Notes: a model not told the origin generated them from the sequence alone. Positions 8,686 to 19,738 are shown, counted from the first letter of the stretch. The stretch: 64,000 nt of DNA from Roseomonas sp. CECT 9278 (GCF_918698155.1 NZ_CAKKLX010000027.1:1-64000), one strand, 5' to 3'. Translations and numbers: made by a program.

Positions 8686-8913
8686 ATGCGCGACCCCCTG
8701 ATGACCGGATACGGCCCGAAATTCGTGGAGGGCCTGACCCCCGACCAGCGCGTCGAGGTGCACGCCCGCAAGGTCGCCTGCGACGGCGAGGCGGCGGGTG
8801 CGCTCGGCCACCCGCGCATCTGGCTGCATATCGACGACCACGAGGTCACCTGCCCCTATTGCTCGATCACCTACGTGCTCGCGCAGGGCGCGGGCGAGGA
8901 TCATGGCCACTGA
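8686..8913 (+). CDS. Zinc-finger (CHCC type) protein, NDUFS6-like
   Basis: A 75-residue protein of the zf-CHCC family. The zinc ligands are visible in order: Cys in VACDG, His in GHPRIW, and the CPYC pair near the C-terminus. Mitochondrial NDUFS6 in complex I carries the same fold, and bacterial copies are short stand-alone proteins. A GACGAGGA element precedes the ATG at 8686. The 3' end overlaps the start of polA. The function in bacteria is not established. Confidence 0.82.
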   Translation: MRDPLMTGYGPKFVEGLTPDQRVEVHARKVACDGEAAGALGHPRIWLHIDDHEVTCPYCSITYVLAQGAGEDHGH

Positions 8914-11752
8914 CGGCGGCGCGGTGACGGCGGAGGCCGCCGGGCCGCTCGCGCCCGTCGCCCCCGGCGAACGCCACCTGATCCTGGTGGACGGGTCCGG
9001 CTACATCTTCCGCGCCTATCACGCGCTGCCGCCGATGACGAACCCCGAGGGCGTGCCGGTGAATGCCGTCTATGGCTTCACCACCATGCTCTCGCAGTTC
9101 CTCACGCGGCATGCCGGCAGCCACATCGCCGTGGTGTTCGACGCGCACCGGCTGAATTTCCGCAACGACATCTACCCCGACTACAAGGCGCATCGCCCCG
9201 ACCCGCCCGAGGACCTGGTCCCGCAATTCGCGCTGATCCGCGACGCGACCGATGCGCTGGGCGTGTGCAAGGCGCAGCTGGAGGGCTTCGAGGCGGACGA
9301 CCTGATCGCCGCCTATGCCAAGGCGTATCTCGCGGAGGGGCCGGGGCTGGTCACCATCGTGTCGTCCGACAAGGACCTGATGCAGCTGGTGCGGCCGGGC
9401 GTGCAGCTGCTCGACCCGATCAAGCAGAAGCCGATCCGCGAGGCGGAGGTCTTCGAGAAATTCGGCGTCACACCCGACAAGGTGGTCGAGGTCCAGGCGC
9501 TGGCCGGCGATTCCACCGACAACGTGCCGGGCGTGCCGGGCATCGGCATCAAGACCGCGGCGCAGCTGATCAACGAATACGGCGACCTCGAAGCCCTGCT
9601 GGCGCGCGCCACCGAGATCAAGCAGCCCAAGCGGCGCGAGGCGCTGATCGAGAACGCCGAGAAGGCGCGCATCTCCCGCCGCCTGGTGCTGCTCGACGAG
9701 GACGCGCCGCTGCCCTGCCCGATCGCGGACATGGTCGCGCGGCCGCCCGCCGATGGCAGGCTGGAAGGCTTCCTGCGCGCGATGGGCTTCCGGTCGCTGC
9801 TGGCGCGCATGGGCAAGCTCGGCGAGGGCAATGACCCGCCACGCCGTGGCGCCCCGCCCGCGGCATTGCGCCACGCGCCCACGGCCGGGCCGGTCGCGCC
9901 GGACCTCGCCGCGCCCTTCGGCGCCTATGACTGCGTGACCACCGAGGACGCCCTGGCGCGCTGGATCACGGATGCCACCGCGGCGGGCGTGGTCGGGCTG
10001 GATACCGAGACCGACAGCCTGGATGCGCGGCGTGCGAAGATGGTCGGCTTCTCGCTGGCCGTCGCCCCGGGCCGCGCCTGCTACGTCCCGATCCGCCATG
10101 GCGATACCGGCGACATGCTCTCCGGCCCCGCGCCGGAGCAGATCGCGCCGGAACGCGCCTTCGCCCTGCTGCGCCCGCTGCTGGAAGACCCCAGCGTGCT
10201 GAAGGTGTTCCAGAACGCGAAATACGACCTGGAGGTGATGGCGCGCGAGGAAAACGGCGGCTTCGCCACCATCGCGCCGATCGACGACACCATGATGCTG
10301 TCCTACGCCATGGAGGCCGGCCGGCACGGGCATGGCATGGACGAGCTGTCGGTCCTGCACTTCAACCACGCCCCCATCAAGTTCGACGAGGTGACCGGCA
10401 CCGGCAAGGCACGCATCCCCTTCGGCCTGGTCGCGCTGGACCGCGCCACCGCCTACGCCGCCGAGGATGCCGACGTCACGCTGCGTCTGTGGCTGCTGCT
10501 GAAGCCGCGGCTGCGCGAGGATGGCGCGCTTGCCACCTATGAACAGGTCGAACGCCGCATGATCGGCGTGCTGCGCGACATGGAAGCCGCCGGCATCAAG
10601 GTGGATGGCGCGGAGCTCGCGCGCATCGGCGAGGATTTTTCCCAGCGGCTGGTCGTGCTGGAAAAGCAGATCCACACCCTGGCCGGGCGCGAATTCAATG
10701 TCGGATCGCCCAAGCAACTCGGCGAGATCCTGTTCGACGAGATGAAGCTGTCGGGCGGGCGCAAGGGCAAGACCGGTGCCTATTCCACCGATGCGGCGGT
10801 GCTCGATGAATTGGCCGCGCAGGGGGTGGAACTCGCGTCCCGCGTGCTGGAATGGCGCCAGCTGGCCAAGCTGAAATCCACCTATGTCGAGGCGCTGGCC
10901 GCGCAGATCGACCCGGTGGACCGGCGCGTCCATACCTCCTACGGCATGGCGGGGACGTCGACCGGGCGGCTCTCCTCGAACGACCCGAACCTGCAGAACA
11001 TCCCGATCCGCTCGGAGGAAGGGCTGCGCATCCGCCGCGCCTTCGTCGCCGAACCGGGCCATGTCCTGCTCGCGGCCGACTACAGCCAGATCGAACTGCG
11101 CCTGCTCGCGCACCTGGCCGATGTGCCGACGCTGCGCGAGGCCTTCGAAAACGGCGAGGACATCCACGCCCGCACCGCGGCGGAAATCTTCCACCTGGAG
11201 CCGGGCCGCGTCGACAAGGAAGCGCGCCGCCGCGCCAAGATGATCAATTTCGGCATCATCTACGGCATGTCGGCCTTCGGCCTGGCGACGCGCCTGGGCA
11301 TCCCGCCCGGCGAGGGCCGCACCATCATCGACGCCTATTTCGCCCAATACCCCGGCATCCGGCAGGAGATGGAACGCTGCAAGGAGGAAGCCCGCATCCA
11401 CGGCTTCGTCCGCACCCCCTTCGGCCGCAAGCTCTGGATCCCCGACATCGCCACCAAGGACCCGGTGCGCCGCGCAGGAGCCGAACGCGCCGCCATCAAC
11501 GCCCCCTTCCAGGGCGGCGCCGCCGAGATCATCAAGCGCGCCATGGTCCGCCTGCCCCGCGCCCTGCGCGAGGCTGGCCTGTCCGCGCGCATGCTGCTCC
11601 AGGTGCATGACGAACTGGTATTCGAAGTGCCGGACGCCGAGGTCGAAGCAACCTCCGCCGTGGTGAGGGACGTCATGGAATCGGTCGCCGTGCTGCGCGT
11701 GCCCTTGTCGGTCGAGATCGGCACCGGCCAGTCCTGGGCCGAGGCGCACTGA
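8903..11752 (+). CDS. polA: DNA polymerase I
   Basis: A 949-residue repair and Okazaki-fragment polymerase with all three domains. The N-terminal 5'-3' exonuclease covers about residues 20-300 ([26 protein letters not shown]). The 3'-5' proofreading domain is intact: [13 protein letters not shown] and the YxxxD of YAAEDADV carry the metal-binding residues. The polymerase domain has motif A ([15 protein letters not shown]), motif B ([14 protein letters not shown]) and motif C ([11 protein letters not shown]). The ATG at 8903 is preceded by GCGAGGA and overlaps the zinc-finger gene. Retained proofreading separates it from the many bacterial PolA proteins that have lost those residues. Confidence 0.97.
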   Translation: MATDGGAVTAEAAGPLAPVAPGERHLILVDGSGYIFRAYHALPPMTNPEGVPVNAVYGFTTMLSQFLTRHAGSHIAVVFDAHRLNFRNDIYPDYKAHRPDPPEDLVPQFALIRDATDALGVCKAQLEGFEADDLIAAYAKAYLAEGPGLVTIVSSDKDLMQLVRPGVQLLDPIKQKPIREAEVFEKFGVTPDKVVEVQALAGDSTDNVPGVPGIGIKTAAQLINEYGDLEALLARATEIKQPKRREALIENAEKARISRRLVLLDEDAPLPCPIADMVARPPADGRLEGFLRAMGFRSLLARMGKLGEGNDPPRRGAPPAALRHAPTAGPVAPDLAAPFGAYDCVTTEDALARWITDATAAGVVGLDTETDSLDARRAKMVGFSLAVAPGRACYVPIRHGDTGDMLSGPAPEQIAPERAFALLRPLLEDPSVLKVFQNAKYDLEVMAREENGGFATIAPIDDTMMLSYAMEAGRHGHGMDELSVLHFNHAPIKFDEVTGTGKARIPFGLVALDRATAYAAEDADVTLRLWLLLKPRLREDGALATYEQVERRMIGVLRDMEAAGIKVDGAELARIGEDFSQRLVVLEKQIHTLAGREFNVGSPKQLGEILFDEMKLSGGRKGKTGAYSTDAAVLDELAAQGVELASRVLEWRQLAKLKSTYVEALAAQIDPVDRRVHTSYGMAGTSTGRLSSNDPNLQNIPIRSEEGLRIRRAFVAEPGHVLLAADYSQIELRLLAHLADVPTLREAFENGEDIHARTAAEIFHLEPGRVDKEARRRAKMINFGIIYGMSAFGLATRLGIPPGEGRTIIDAYFAQYPGIRQEMERCKEEARIHGFVRTPFGRKLWIPDIATKDPVRRAGAERAAINAPFQGGAAEIIKRAMVRLPRALREAGLSARMLLQVHDELVFEVPDAEVEATSAVVRDVMESVAVLRVPLSVEIGTGQSWAEAH

Positions 11753-11754
11753 CC

Positions 11755-12972
11755 ATGGCCGCCGGCTGGACCGCCGACGAACGCCGCACGCTGATGCAGA
11801 TCTGCGCGGCGCATTTCGTCAGCCACGTGCACTACCTGGTGATCCCGCCGCTGTTCCCGCTGCTGCGCGAGAGCCTTGACGTCTCCTACGTGGAGCTCGG
11901 GCTCGCGCTGACCGCCTTCAACGTCGTGTCCTTCTTCGTCCAGGCGCCGATGGGCTTCGTGGTGGACCGCGCCGGGCCGCGGCGGATGCTGGCGGCGGCG
12001 CTGATGCTGGGCGGGCTGTCCTTCATCCTGCTCGGGCTGACCGGCACCTATGCCTGGCTGATCGCCGCGGCGGCCATGGCGGGGCTGGCCAACAGCGTCT
12101 ACCACCCGGCGGACTATGCCATCCTGGGGTCCTCGATCGCCGAGGAACGGGTCGGGCGGGCCTTTTCCATCCATACCTTCGCGGGCTTCCTCGGCGGGGC
12201 GATCGCGCCGGCCTTCGTGCTCGGCATCGCCGCCTGGCAGGGCATGTCGGCGGCGCTGATCGCGGCCGGGCTGCTCGGGCCGCTGGCGGCGCTGCCGCTG
12301 CTGCTGGGCAGCGCACCGGTGGCCGCGCCGCGCGTGGCCATGGCCAAGGCAGCAGCCAAGGCCGGCGGTGTGCGCGCCGTTCTCACGCCAGCGGTGCTGG
12401 CGATGATGCTGTTCTTCGTCACCCTCGCGATGTCCAACGGCGCCATCCAGAACTTCTCGGTCGCCGCCTGGGTCGATGGGCAGGGCCTGTCGCTGACCCT
12501 GGCGAATGCGGCGCTGACCGCCTTCCTGTTCGCCTCCGCCGGCGGCGTGCTGTTCGGCGGCATCGTCGCCGACCGCACGCGCAACCATGGGTTGGTGGCG
12601 GCCGGCGGGTTCGGCTCGGCCGCCGCGCTGGTGCTGCTGGTGGGCAGCGGCGCCATTCCCGGCCTGGTGCTGGTGCCGGTGATGGCGGCGGCGGGGTTCC
12701 TGTCGGGCATGATCATGCCATCGCGCGACATGCTGGTGCGCGCCGCCGCCCCGCCGGGCCAGGCGGGGGCGGTGTTCGGCATCGTCTCGACCGGGTTCAA
12801 CCTCGGCGGCATGGTTGGGCCGCTGCTGTTCGGCTGGCTGCTCGATGGCGGGCAGCCGCGGCTGGTGTTCTTCGGCGCGGCGGGGTTCATGCTGCTGACC
12901 GCGCTGATGGCACTCGCGCAGGAGTGGCGGCTGCGGCGCCGGCGTCGCCTGGCCCCGGCCCCCGCCGAATAG
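11755..12972 (+). CDS. MFS transporter (Fsr-like subgroup)
   Basis: A 405-residue carrier with about twelve hydrophobic segments. The opening [20 protein letters not shown] and the loop DRAGPRRM after the second segment are typical of the MFS, and the histidine-containing first helix resembles fosmidomycin-resistance-type exporters. It starts two bases after the polA stop and is probably co-transcribed, though no functional link to replication is implied. Substrate unknown. Confidence 0.8.
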   Translation: MAAGWTADERRTLMQICAAHFVSHVHYLVIPPLFPLLRESLDVSYVELGLALTAFNVVSFFVQAPMGFVVDRAGPRRMLAAALMLGGLSFILLGLTGTYAWLIAAAAMAGLANSVYHPADYAILGSSIAEERVGRAFSIHTFAGFLGGAIAPAFVLGIAAWQGMSAALIAAGLLGPLAALPLLLGSAPVAAPRVAMAKAAAKAGGVRAVLTPAVLAMMLFFVTLAMSNGAIQNFSVAAWVDGQGLSLTLANAALTAFLFASAGGVLFGGIVADRTRNHGLVAAGGFGSAAALVLLVGSGAIPGLVLVPVMAAAGFLSGMIMPSRDMLVRAAAPPGQAGAVFGIVSTGFNLGGMVGPLLFGWLLDGGQPRLVFFGAAGFMLLTALMALAQEWRLRRRRRLAPAPAE

Positions 12973-13120
12973 CGCAACCGCAGCGAGGCCTTGATCGCCG
13001 CAGGCCGGATGCGGCAGCCTGCGCGCTGCCGTGGCCGGGCCGGGGGCGGAACGGCAGCCCATCCCGCGCGCCTGCCATCCCCGTCGTGGTCCCCGGGGTC
13101 GCGGCGAAACGCGCGATAGG

Positions 13121-15367
13121 ATGATTCGCAACGCGGCGATGATCGAGGACAAGGCCCGGTTGGACACGGCGGCACCACGCACAGGACGCAGCAGGCCGGC
13201 GCCGATCTCCGCGGTGATCGTCCTGGTGCTCGCGGTCGCCATTCCCCTGGGGCTGATGGCGCTGCTGACCAGCCAGGACCGCGCGCAGGCGCGCGACGCG
13301 GCGAAGCGCGACACCACCACCGCCGCCACCATCGCGCGCGAACACGCGCTGCGCGTGCTGCAGGCCGGCGGCGCGGCGCTCGACCGCCTCGATGACCTCA
13401 CGGCCAACCTGAACTGGGCGCAGATCCAGGCGCGGCGCACGCCCCTGCAGGGCGACCTGCGGCGCCTCGAACAGGCGCAGCCGGAGGATATCGCGCTGGT
13501 GCTGGTGCGCCCCGACGGGCGCGCCGTGGTGGCAGGGCGGGGCGAACCGGCGCCGCTCGCGGACCTCTCCGGCCTCGATGGCATCCGCGCGGTGCGCGAG
13601 GGGCAGCGCGGCCTGCTCTTCGACCCGGCGCCACGCGATGTCTTCGGTGAGGGCGCCGGGCTGCTCATCGCGCGCGGACGCGCCGCCGAGGGCCGCCCGC
13701 CCGACGGCACGCTGCTTGGCGTGCTGAAGGCGGAGACCTTCCTTGGCGAATGGGACAGGCTGAGCCAGGGCCAGGGCCGCTTCGCGCTGCTGCGCTGGGA
13801 TGGGCTGACGCTGCTGCGCCAGGGTGGCGGCCCGATGCCGGTGCTCGGCGCGCGCGACCCGCTGCGCCTGGCGATCGCGCAGGGCGACCAACGGCCGGTC
13901 ACCGCCGATCCCTTCGGCGACGGCGCGCCGCAGCTGGTCGCCTGGCAGCGCGTGGGCGACCTGCCGGTGTTCGTCGCCTATGCGGTGCCGCTCGCGCGGG
14001 TGCAGCCGACCATGGGCACGCAGTTCGGCCCGAACGCCGCGCTGGCCGGGGGGCTGGCGCTGGCGCTGCTGTTCGCCGCCTGGCGCATCTGGCTGGGCTC
14101 CCGCAGCACCGTCCAGACGCTGGACCGGCTGGAATCCAACGCTGCCGAGCTGCGCGCCGAGATCGCCCGGCGCGAGGTGGCGGAGGAAAGCCTGCGCAAC
14201 GCGCAACGCATGGAGGGCCTCGGCCGACTGACCGGCGGCGTGGCGCACGACTTCAACAATCTGCTGACCGCCATCCTGGGCACGGCGCGCGCGCTGGAAC
14301 GGCACCTGGGCCCACGCGCCGACGAACGCACCAAGCGGCTGCTGGCGGCGACCGTCACGGCGGTGGATCGCGGCGCGCGGCTGAATGCCAGCCTGCTGGC
14401 CTTCGCGCGGCGGCAGCCGCTGACGCTGACCAATGTCGATGCCAATGCGCTGCTGCGGGACTTCCTGCCGCTGCTGCGCCGCGCGCTCGATGAAAGCGTG
14501 ACGGTGGAGCTTTCGCTCGACCAGAAGCTGCCGGCCTGCAGCGCCGATGCGGCGCAGTTGGAAGCGGCGCTGCTCAACCTCGCGATCAATGCGCGCGACG
14601 CCATGCCGCGCGGCGGCAAGCTGCGCGTGCTGACGCGCCGCGCCTGGCTGCAGGAACAGGCGCTGGCCGGCAATACCGAAGCACAGCCCGGCCCCTATGT
14701 GGCGATCGAGGTGCGCGACACCGGCACCGGCATGCCGCCCGAGGTGCGCGAACGCGCCTTCGAACCCTTCTTCACCACCAAGGGCCCGGGCCAGGGGACG
14801 GGCCTCGGCCTGTCGCAGGTCTTCGGCTTCGTGCGCCAGATCGGCGGGCATGTGGCGATCCAGTCCGCACCCGCGCGCGGCACCACGGTCACGCTGTATT
14901 TGCCGCTGGGGTCGGCCACCGACAACGCCGTGGGCGGCACCGCGGCGCCGCCGCGCATCCACGCCAATTCCGGCATCGGCTGGTCGGTGCTGGTGGTCGA
15001 GGACGAACCGGCGGTGCGCGCCGTGGCGGTGGACATGCTGCAGGATGCCGGCTTCGCGGTGCTGGCGGCGCCCGATGGCCCGACGGCGATCGCGCTGCTG
15101 AAGGAAGGCGCGCAGGCCGACATCCTGTTCTCGGACGTGGTGATGCCGGGGGGGATGACCGGCGTGGATTTGGCGCGCGAGGCGCGGCGGCTGCGGCCGA
15201 CGATCGGCGTGCTGCTGGCCTCGGGCTACGCGGCGGAGGCGCTGGCCGAGCACGGCGGCGCCGGCGAATTCGAACTCATCGGCAAGCCCTACGACGTCGA
15301 GACCGTGCTCACGCGGATCGCGGCACAACGGCCGACGCGGGCGCTGCCGAAGGTGCCGGCGGCGTAG
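13121..15367 (+). CDS. Hybrid sensor histidine kinase with C-terminal receiver
   Basis: A 748-residue membrane sensor. One hydrophobic segment lies at about residues 28-50 and a second at about 305-330, enclosing a periplasmic sensor region of around 250 residues of double-Cache size. The kinase core follows: phospho-acceptor His376 in GGVAHDFNNLLTA, an ATPase domain with NLAINARDAMP and TGLGLSQVFGFV, then a receiver whose acceptor is Asp672 in FSDVVMPGG. A short coiled region precedes the histidine. The ATG at 13121 has a nearby AGG; another at 13139 would shorten the cytoplasmic tail by six residues. No partner regulator is adjacent. Confidence 0.88.
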   Translation: MIRNAAMIEDKARLDTAAPRTGRSRPAPISAVIVLVLAVAIPLGLMALLTSQDRAQARDAAKRDTTTAATIAREHALRVLQAGGAALDRLDDLTANLNWAQIQARRTPLQGDLRRLEQAQPEDIALVLVRPDGRAVVAGRGEPAPLADLSGLDGIRAVREGQRGLLFDPAPRDVFGEGAGLLIARGRAAEGRPPDGTLLGVLKAETFLGEWDRLSQGQGRFALLRWDGLTLLRQGGGPMPVLGARDPLRLAIAQGDQRPVTADPFGDGAPQLVAWQRVGDLPVFVAYAVPLARVQPTMGTQFGPNAALAGGLALALLFAAWRIWLGSRSTVQTLDRLESNAAELRAEIARREVAEESLRNAQRMEGLGRLTGGVAHDFNNLLTAILGTARALERHLGPRADERTKRLLAATVTAVDRGARLNASLLAFARRQPLTLTNVDANALLRDFLPLLRRALDESVTVELSLDQKLPACSADAAQLEAALLNLAINARDAMPRGGKLRVLTRRAWLQEQALAGNTEAQPGPYVAIEVRDTGTGMPPEVRERAFEPFFTTKGPGQGTGLGLSQVFGFVRQIGGHVAIQSAPARGTTVTLYLPLGSATDNAVGGTAAPPRIHANSGIGWSVLVVEDEPAVRAVAVDMLQDAGFAVLAAPDGPTAIALLKEGAQADILFSDVVMPGGMTGVDLAREARRLRPTIGVLLASGYAAEALAEHGGAGEFELIGKPYDVETVLTRIAAQRPTRALPKVPAA

Positions 15368-15515
15368 CGCGGAGCGCGATCAGACGGCGCGATCCGGTCG
15401 GGTGACGCCGCGCGCGAGGAGAGCGTCTGGAAGCGCGGTCCTGATGCACGGCGAGCGCACCTGGCTCCCGCGCGGATCACTCCCGGACCGGGGCCTCAGC
15501 GCGATCTGCTCCGGC

Positions 15516-15929
15516 TCACGCCCCGTCGACGATCGCGTGCGCCGCCAGATGCGCGCGCGTCGTCACCCGCAACGCCGCCTCGTGCGTCGCTTCGAGCAAC
15601 ACCTTCGGCGCGGCACCCGCCTGCCGCGCTTCCTCCCAGCGCGCCGCACACAGGCACCAGCGGTCGCCCGGCTTCAGCCCCGCGAAGCCGTAATCCGGCC
15701 GCGGCGTCGAGAGATCGTTGCCGGCCGCCTGGCTGAAGGCGAGGAATTCGGCCGTCATCTCCGCGCAGACCACATGCAGCCCGTGGTCGTGCGGACCGGT
15801 ATTGCAGCAGCCGTCGCGGAAAAAGCCGGTCAGCGGCGCCACCGAACAGGGCAGCAGCACGCCGCCCAGCACGTTGCGCGCGGCGGGCCTGCCGCCACCC
15901 CCGCCGTCACGCCGGAACACGTCATCCAT
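15516..15929 (-). CDS. DUF2237 family protein
   Basis: A 137-residue conserved protein. The family signature is clear: NVLGG, TGFFRDGCCNTG, HDHGLHVVCAEMT, GNDLSTP and GDRWCLCAARW. The repeated cysteines and histidines suggest metal binding, but no function has been assigned. It is the last of a leftward run of small conserved genes (DUF971, then this one, nine bases apart). Confidence 0.85.
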   Translation of the reverse strand: MDDVFRRDGGGGGRPAARNVLGGVLLPCSVAPLTGFFRDGCCNTGPHDHGLHVVCAEMTAEFLAFSQAAGNDLSTPRPDYGFAGLKPGDRWCLCAARWEEARQAGAAPKVLLEATHEAALRVTTRAHLAAHAIVDGA

Positions 15930-15938
15930 CGCGCGCCC

Positions 15939-16307
15939 TCAGGCCCGCCGCGGGGGTTCGCGCGACAGGCCGCGCGCGCCGAGTTCCGCCAGATACGTCG
16001 ACCACCGCGCCTCCTGCTCCGCCCCCAGCGTCCGCAGGTAGTCCCAGGAATAGATCCCGGTATCGTGCAGGTCGTCGAAGACGATCCGCACCGCGTAGTT
16101 GCCGACCGGCTCCACCCGCAGGATGCCGACATGCCGCCGCCCGGCGACGATCACCTTCTGGCCGGGACCATGGCCCTGCACCTCGGCGCTCGGGCTCTCG
16201 ACGCGCAGGTATTCGGCCGGCAGCCGGTAGCGCGCGCCATCGGCAAACGCGACCTCCAGCAACTGCTCCGCGCGCTTCAGGCGGATCTCGGTCGGTGCGC
16301 CGGACAT
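15939..16307 (-). CDS. DUF971 (gamma-butyrobetaine hydroxylase-like N-terminal domain) protein
   Basis: A 122-residue protein made of one DUF971 domain, with EIRLKRAEQLLEVAFADG at the start and IVFDDLHDTGIYSWDYLR near the end. The same domain forms the N-terminal zinc-binding part of gamma-butyrobetaine hydroxylase; stand-alone bacterial copies have been associated with iron-sulfur metabolism. It begins four bases after the Trm112-like gene stop. Function not settled. Confidence 0.82.
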   Translation of the reverse strand: MSGAPTEIRLKRAEQLLEVAFADGARYRLPAEYLRVESPSAEVQGHGPGQKVIVAGRRHVGILRVEPVGNYAVRIVFDDLHDTGIYSWDYLRTLGAEQEARWSTYLAELGARGLSREPPRRA

Positions 16308-16311
16308 GCGC

Positions 16312-16509
16312 TCAGCCGTCGAGCTTGCGGGCCTCGTCCGGCAGCATGATCGGGATGCCGTCGCGGATCGGATAGGCCAGGCCGGCGCGCTCGCTGATCA
16401 GCTCGCCCTTCTCGCGATCATAGCGCAGCGGCCCCTTGGTCACCGGGCAGACCAGGATCTCCAGCAGGCGGGGATCGACCGTGCCGCCGTTGGGGGATGT
16501 CTCGGACAT
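16312..16509 (-). CDS. Trm112-like protein
   Basis: A 65-residue protein of the Trm112/YcaR family. [17 protein letters not shown] and the closing [16 protein letters not shown] are diagnostic. Only one cysteine of the classical zinc site remains, as is common in bacterial members. Eukaryotic and archaeal Trm112 activates methyltransferases; the bacterial role is unclear. The ATG at 16509 gives the standard length. It lies between the Lon-N gene and the DUF971 gene on the same strand. Confidence 0.82.
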   Translation of the reverse strand: MSETSPNGGTVDPRLLEILVCPVTKGPLRYDREKGELISERAGLAYPIRDGIPIMLPDEARKLDG

Positions 16510-16595
16510 CGTGTTCGTCCTGCTTCGCGGCGGCCGCGCGGGCGCCGGGGTGGTGGGGGCCGGGGCGGGCGCGGCGCCCGTCCCCGGCGGGGAAA

Positions 16596-17264
16596 TCAGC
16601 TCGGCCGGGCGTCGGAAGGCGGCGCATTCGCCGCCGCCCCCATGCGCATCAGCGCGACCAGCATCCGCGCCCGCTCGCCGCAATCCGGCGCCTCGAGCAG
16701 CGCCTGCTTCTCCGGCGGCTCGAAGGGGCAGACCATGGACAGGGTGGTGACCAGCATGTGGTCGGCGGTCTGTTCGATGGCCTCCCAGTTCGCCTCGATG
16801 CCGCGCGCCCGGAAATACAGCTTCAGCGCGCCCAGCAGTTCGGCGCGGTCGACCTCCGGCGCGGCATCCTCCAGCACGAGGTCCGCGGCGAATTCGGCAT
16901 AGTCGGCCCGCACGCGGCGATACCCGCCCGGGGCCAGCGCCATCTCCTCGGCGATGCGGAAACGCAGCAACCCGGTCAGGGTGATCAGCAGCCGCCCGTC
17001 ATCCGTCTCGCTGAAGGATGACAGCCGACCCAGGCAGCCGATGCGGTACAGCACCGACCCGCCGGGCCCCTTCGGCGCCCGCGGATCGGGCTGCGCCATG
17101 CCGAACATCCGGCCATTGGCCAGGCTGTCGATGATCATCGCGAGGTAGCGCGGTTCGAAGATGTTCAGCGGCAGCCGCCCCTGCGGCAGCAGCAGCGCGC
17201 CCGAGAGCGGGAAGACCGCGATCTCCCGCGGCAGGTCGGCCAGGCGTGGATGGAAGGGGAGCAT
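16596..17264 (-). CDS. Lon N-terminal (LAN) domain protein
   Basis: A 222-residue protein containing only the substrate-recognition domain of Lon protease. [30 protein letters not shown] is split here into its hallmark parts: [10 protein letters not shown] and LNIFEPRYL. No AAA+ or protease domain follows, so it is not a peptidase; small LAN proteins are thought to bind unfolded chains. The downstream partner of CnoX by 17 bases, which fits a common protein-quality theme. The ATG at 17264 is the first in frame after the CnoX stop. Confidence 0.85.
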   Translation of the reverse strand: MLPFHPRLADLPREIAVFPLSGALLLPQGRLPLNIFEPRYLAMIIDSLANGRMFGMAQPDPRAPKGPGGSVLYRIGCLGRLSSFSETDDGRLLITLTGLLRFRIAEEMALAPGGYRRVRADYAEFAADLVLEDAAPEVDRAELLGALKLYFRARGIEANWEAIEQTADHMLVTTLSMVCPFEPPEKQALLEAPDCGERARMLVALMRMGAAANAPPSDARPS

Positions 17265-17281
17265 CGGCGCCTGGCGCCCCT

Positions 17282-18232
17282 TCAGCGGAACAACAGGCCG
17301 GCGAGCTTGCGCCGGCCCGCCTTGCTGGCCGGGTCGTCGAAGCCCCAGGCCTCGAAGAACTTCAGCAGCTGCTTGCGCGCGGCTTCCTCGTTCCAGGCGC
17401 GGTCGCGGCGGATCGCCTCGATCAGCGCATCGACCGCGGCCTCGCGGTTGTCGGCGGCATTGAGCGCGATCGCGAGGTCGATGCGCGCGGCGTGGTCGTC
17501 GGGGTCGGCGGCCAGGCGGGTCTCGAACTCGGCCAGCATCGACCGGGCGCGGCGGCCCTCGACCTCCAGCTCGATGGCGCTGCGCGCGGCGGTGACCTCG
17601 GCGGCCTCCTTGATCTTGGCGGGCGCGCTGTCGAGCACGGCCAGCGCCTGGTCCTCCTCGCCCAGCGCCAGCAGCGCGCGGGCCACGCCGGCCAGCGCCT
17701 TGGCGTTCTCGGGCTCCTGCTGCGACACCGCGCCGAACAGCTCGAGCGCGGCGGCGTGGTCGCCGGCGGCGACGGCGGCCTCGGCCTCGGCCATCAGGTC
17801 GGCGCCCGGCATCTGGCCGCCGGCGGCCTTGAGCAGGCCCTCGACGAAGCGCTTCACCTCGCTCTCGGGCAGCGCGCCCTGGAACAGGTCCAGGATCTGG
17901 CCCTGCCAGAAGGCGACCACGGTGGGCACCGACTGCAGCGGCAGGCCCATCTGGGTCAGCTGCTGGACCAGCTGGCGGTTCTTGTCGATGTCGATCTTGA
18001 CCAGGCGGACACGCCCGCCCGCGGCCTTGACCACCTTCTCGATCGCCGGGGTCAGCGTCTTGCAGGGGCCGCACCAGGTCGCCCAGAAATCGACCAGCAC
18101 CGGAACCTCGCGGGACGCCTCGATCACGTCCGGCATGAAGGTCTTCTGGTCGCCATCCTTGATGATGCCGTCGGCGGCAGCACCGGGGCCGGCCTGGCGG
18201 GCGGGGTCGAACAGCACTTCCATGTCAGGCAT
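17282..18232 (-). CDS. cnoX: Thioredoxin-TPR chaperone CnoX
   Basis: A 316-residue fusion of a thioredoxin domain (about residues 20-125) and C-terminal TPR-like helices. The redox motif is WCGPC, so unlike E. coli CnoX, which has lost one cysteine, this form can act as a real disulfide reductase as well as a holdase, as known for alphaproteobacterial CnoX. PTVVAFWQGQ supplies the cis-proline region. A second ATG four codons in is also possible. Followed by the Lon-N gene. CnoX hands damaged proteins to GroEL and DnaK. Confidence 0.88.
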   Translation of the reverse strand: MPDMEVLFDPARQAGPGAAADGIIKDGDQKTFMPDVIEASREVPVLVDFWATWCGPCKTLTPAIEKVVKAAGGRVRLVKIDIDKNRQLVQQLTQMGLPLQSVPTVVAFWQGQILDLFQGALPESEVKRFVEGLLKAAGGQMPGADLMAEAEAAVAAGDHAAALELFGAVSQQEPENAKALAGVARALLALGEEDQALAVLDSAPAKIKEAAEVTAARSAIELEVEGRRARSMLAEFETRLAADPDDHAARIDLAIALNAADNREAAVDALIEAIRRDRAWNEEAARKQLLKFFEAWGFDDPASKAGRRKLAGLLFR

Positions 18233-18341
18233 TCCTCAGCTCTTGACGCATAGATGCGCCCTCCGGCGCGCGGCACAAGGCGTTTAGGCCGGGGGTGAGG
18301 CGGGAGGGAAGCCCCGCGGGGGGTGCGGGCGGCCACCCGCA

Positions 18342-19727
18342 TCAGCACTGCACGACGTTCACCGCCAGCCCGCCCAGCGACGTCTCCTTGTACTTGTCGG
18401 ACATGTCGAGGCCGGTCTGGCGCATGGTGGCAATCACCTGGTCCAGGCTGACCAGGTGCGTGCCGTCGCCATGCAGCGCCAGCCGCGCCGCGTTGATCGC
18501 CTTCACCGCGCCGATCGCGTTGCGTTCGATGCAGGGCACCTGCACCAGCCCCGCCACCGGGTCGCAGGTCAGCCCCAGATTGTGTTCGAGCCCGATCTCG
18601 GCGGCGTTCTCGACCTGCGCGTTGGTTCCGCCGAGTGCCGCCGCCAGCCCCGCCGCGGCCATGGCGCAGGCCGACCCGACCTCGCCCTGGCAGCCGACCT
18701 CGGCCCCCGAGATCGAGGCGTTGCGCTTGATGATGGCGCCGATCGCCGCGGCCGCCAGCAGGAAGGTCTCCGCCCCCGCCGTGTCCGCCCCCGGCACGAA
18801 ATGGTCGTGGTAGCGCAGCACGGCGGGAATGATGCCGGCGGCGCCATTGGTCGGCGCGGTGACCACGCGCCCGCCCGCGGCGTTCTCCTCGTTCACCGCA
18901 AGCGCCCACAGGTTCACCCAGTCCATGGCGCCGAGCGGGTCGGCTTCGTTGCGGCGCGCGCGCGCCTCCAGCCGGCGCACCAGGTCCGGGGCGCGGCGGC
19001 GCACGCGCAGGCCGCCGGGCAATTCGCCCTCGGTGCGCAGGCCGCGGGCGATGCAGGCGGCCATCGCGGCGCGGATGCGGGCGATGCCGGCCGAGACCTC
19101 GGCCGCGCCGCGCTGGCTCACCTCGTTGGCGCGCATCAGGCCGGCGATGGTCAGCCCGGCGGCGGCGGCCTGGCGCAGCAATTCCGCGGTGTCGTGGAAG
19201 GGATGCGGCACGGCGCCGGCCACCGGCGCATCGGTCGCGAGCGGCGCGCCGCCGCCATCCACCACGAAGCCCCCACCCACCGAATAGTAGGTCCGCACCA
19301 CGCCCGGCCCGCTCCCGGCCAGGGCCGACAGGCGCATCCCGTTGGTGTGCAGCGGCAGCGAGTCGCGCCGATGGAACACGATGTCGGCCTGCGGGTCGAA
19401 GCCGATGCGCCGCCCATCCGGCAGCGCCAGGCGCCGCTGCGCCCGCACCTGCTGCACCAGCGCCGCCGCGTCGTCCGGGTCCAGCGTGTCCGGCCGTGCC
19501 CCGGCCAGGCCCAGGATGATGGCCGCATCCGTCGCATGGCCCTTGCCGGTGAGCGCCAGCGAGCCGAACAGCTCGGCGCGCAGGCCATCGATCGGCGCCG
19601 CGGGGTCGAGCCCGGCGACGAAGGCCGCGGCCGCGACCATCGGCCCGACCGTATGGGAGCTGGAGGGACCGACACCGATCCGGAACAGGTCGAACAGGCC
19701 GATCCAGGGGGTGGCCGATCGGGTCAT
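18342..19727 (-). CDS. sdaA: L-serine ammonia-lyase, iron-sulfur type
   Basis: A 461-residue one-chain enzyme turning L-serine into pyruvate and ammonia. The N-terminal part carries [12 protein letters not shown] and [12 protein letters not shown], and the catalytic half has [20 protein letters not shown]. Cysteines that bind the 4Fe-4S cluster are in [12 protein letters not shown] and [19 protein letters not shown]. The very last residue is cysteine (VVQC); in the Legionella enzyme the C-terminal cysteine reaches into the active site and occupies the open iron position. The start at 19727 matches family N-termini; longer in-frame sequence upstream is not conserved. Stands alone, ending 109 bases from cnoX. 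Confidence 0.92.
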   Translation of the reverse strand: MTRSATPWIGLFDLFRIGVGPSSSHTVGPMVAAAAFVAGLDPAAPIDGLRAELFGSLALTGKGHATDAAIILGLAGARPDTLDPDDAAALVQQVRAQRRLALPDGRRIGFDPQADIVFHRRDSLPLHTNGMRLSALAGSGPGVVRTYYSVGGGFVVDGGGAPLATDAPVAGAVPHPFHDTAELLRQAAAAGLTIAGLMRANEVSQRGAAEVSAGIARIRAAMAACIARGLRTEGELPGGLRVRRRAPDLVRRLEARARRNEADPLGAMDWVNLWALAVNEENAAGGRVVTAPTNGAAGIIPAVLRYHDHFVPGADTAGAETFLLAAAAIGAIIKRNASISGAEVGCQGEVGSACAMAAAGLAAALGGTNAQVENAAEIGLEHNLGLTCDPVAGLVQVPCIERNAIGAVKAINAARLALHGDGTHLVSLDQVIATMRQTGLDMSDKYKETSLGGLAVNVVQC

Positions 19728-19738
19728 CGAGACCGACG

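Noticed and set aside
8867..11749. 960-residue minus-strand open frame opposite polA
   Set aside because: polA is complete with all motifs on the plus strand; the antisense frame has no recognisable domain and reflects high GC.
13031..13120. Earlier in-frame start for the hybrid kinase
   Set aside because: It adds 30 residues of Arg/Pro-rich sequence before a normal cytoplasmic tail and has no ribosome site.
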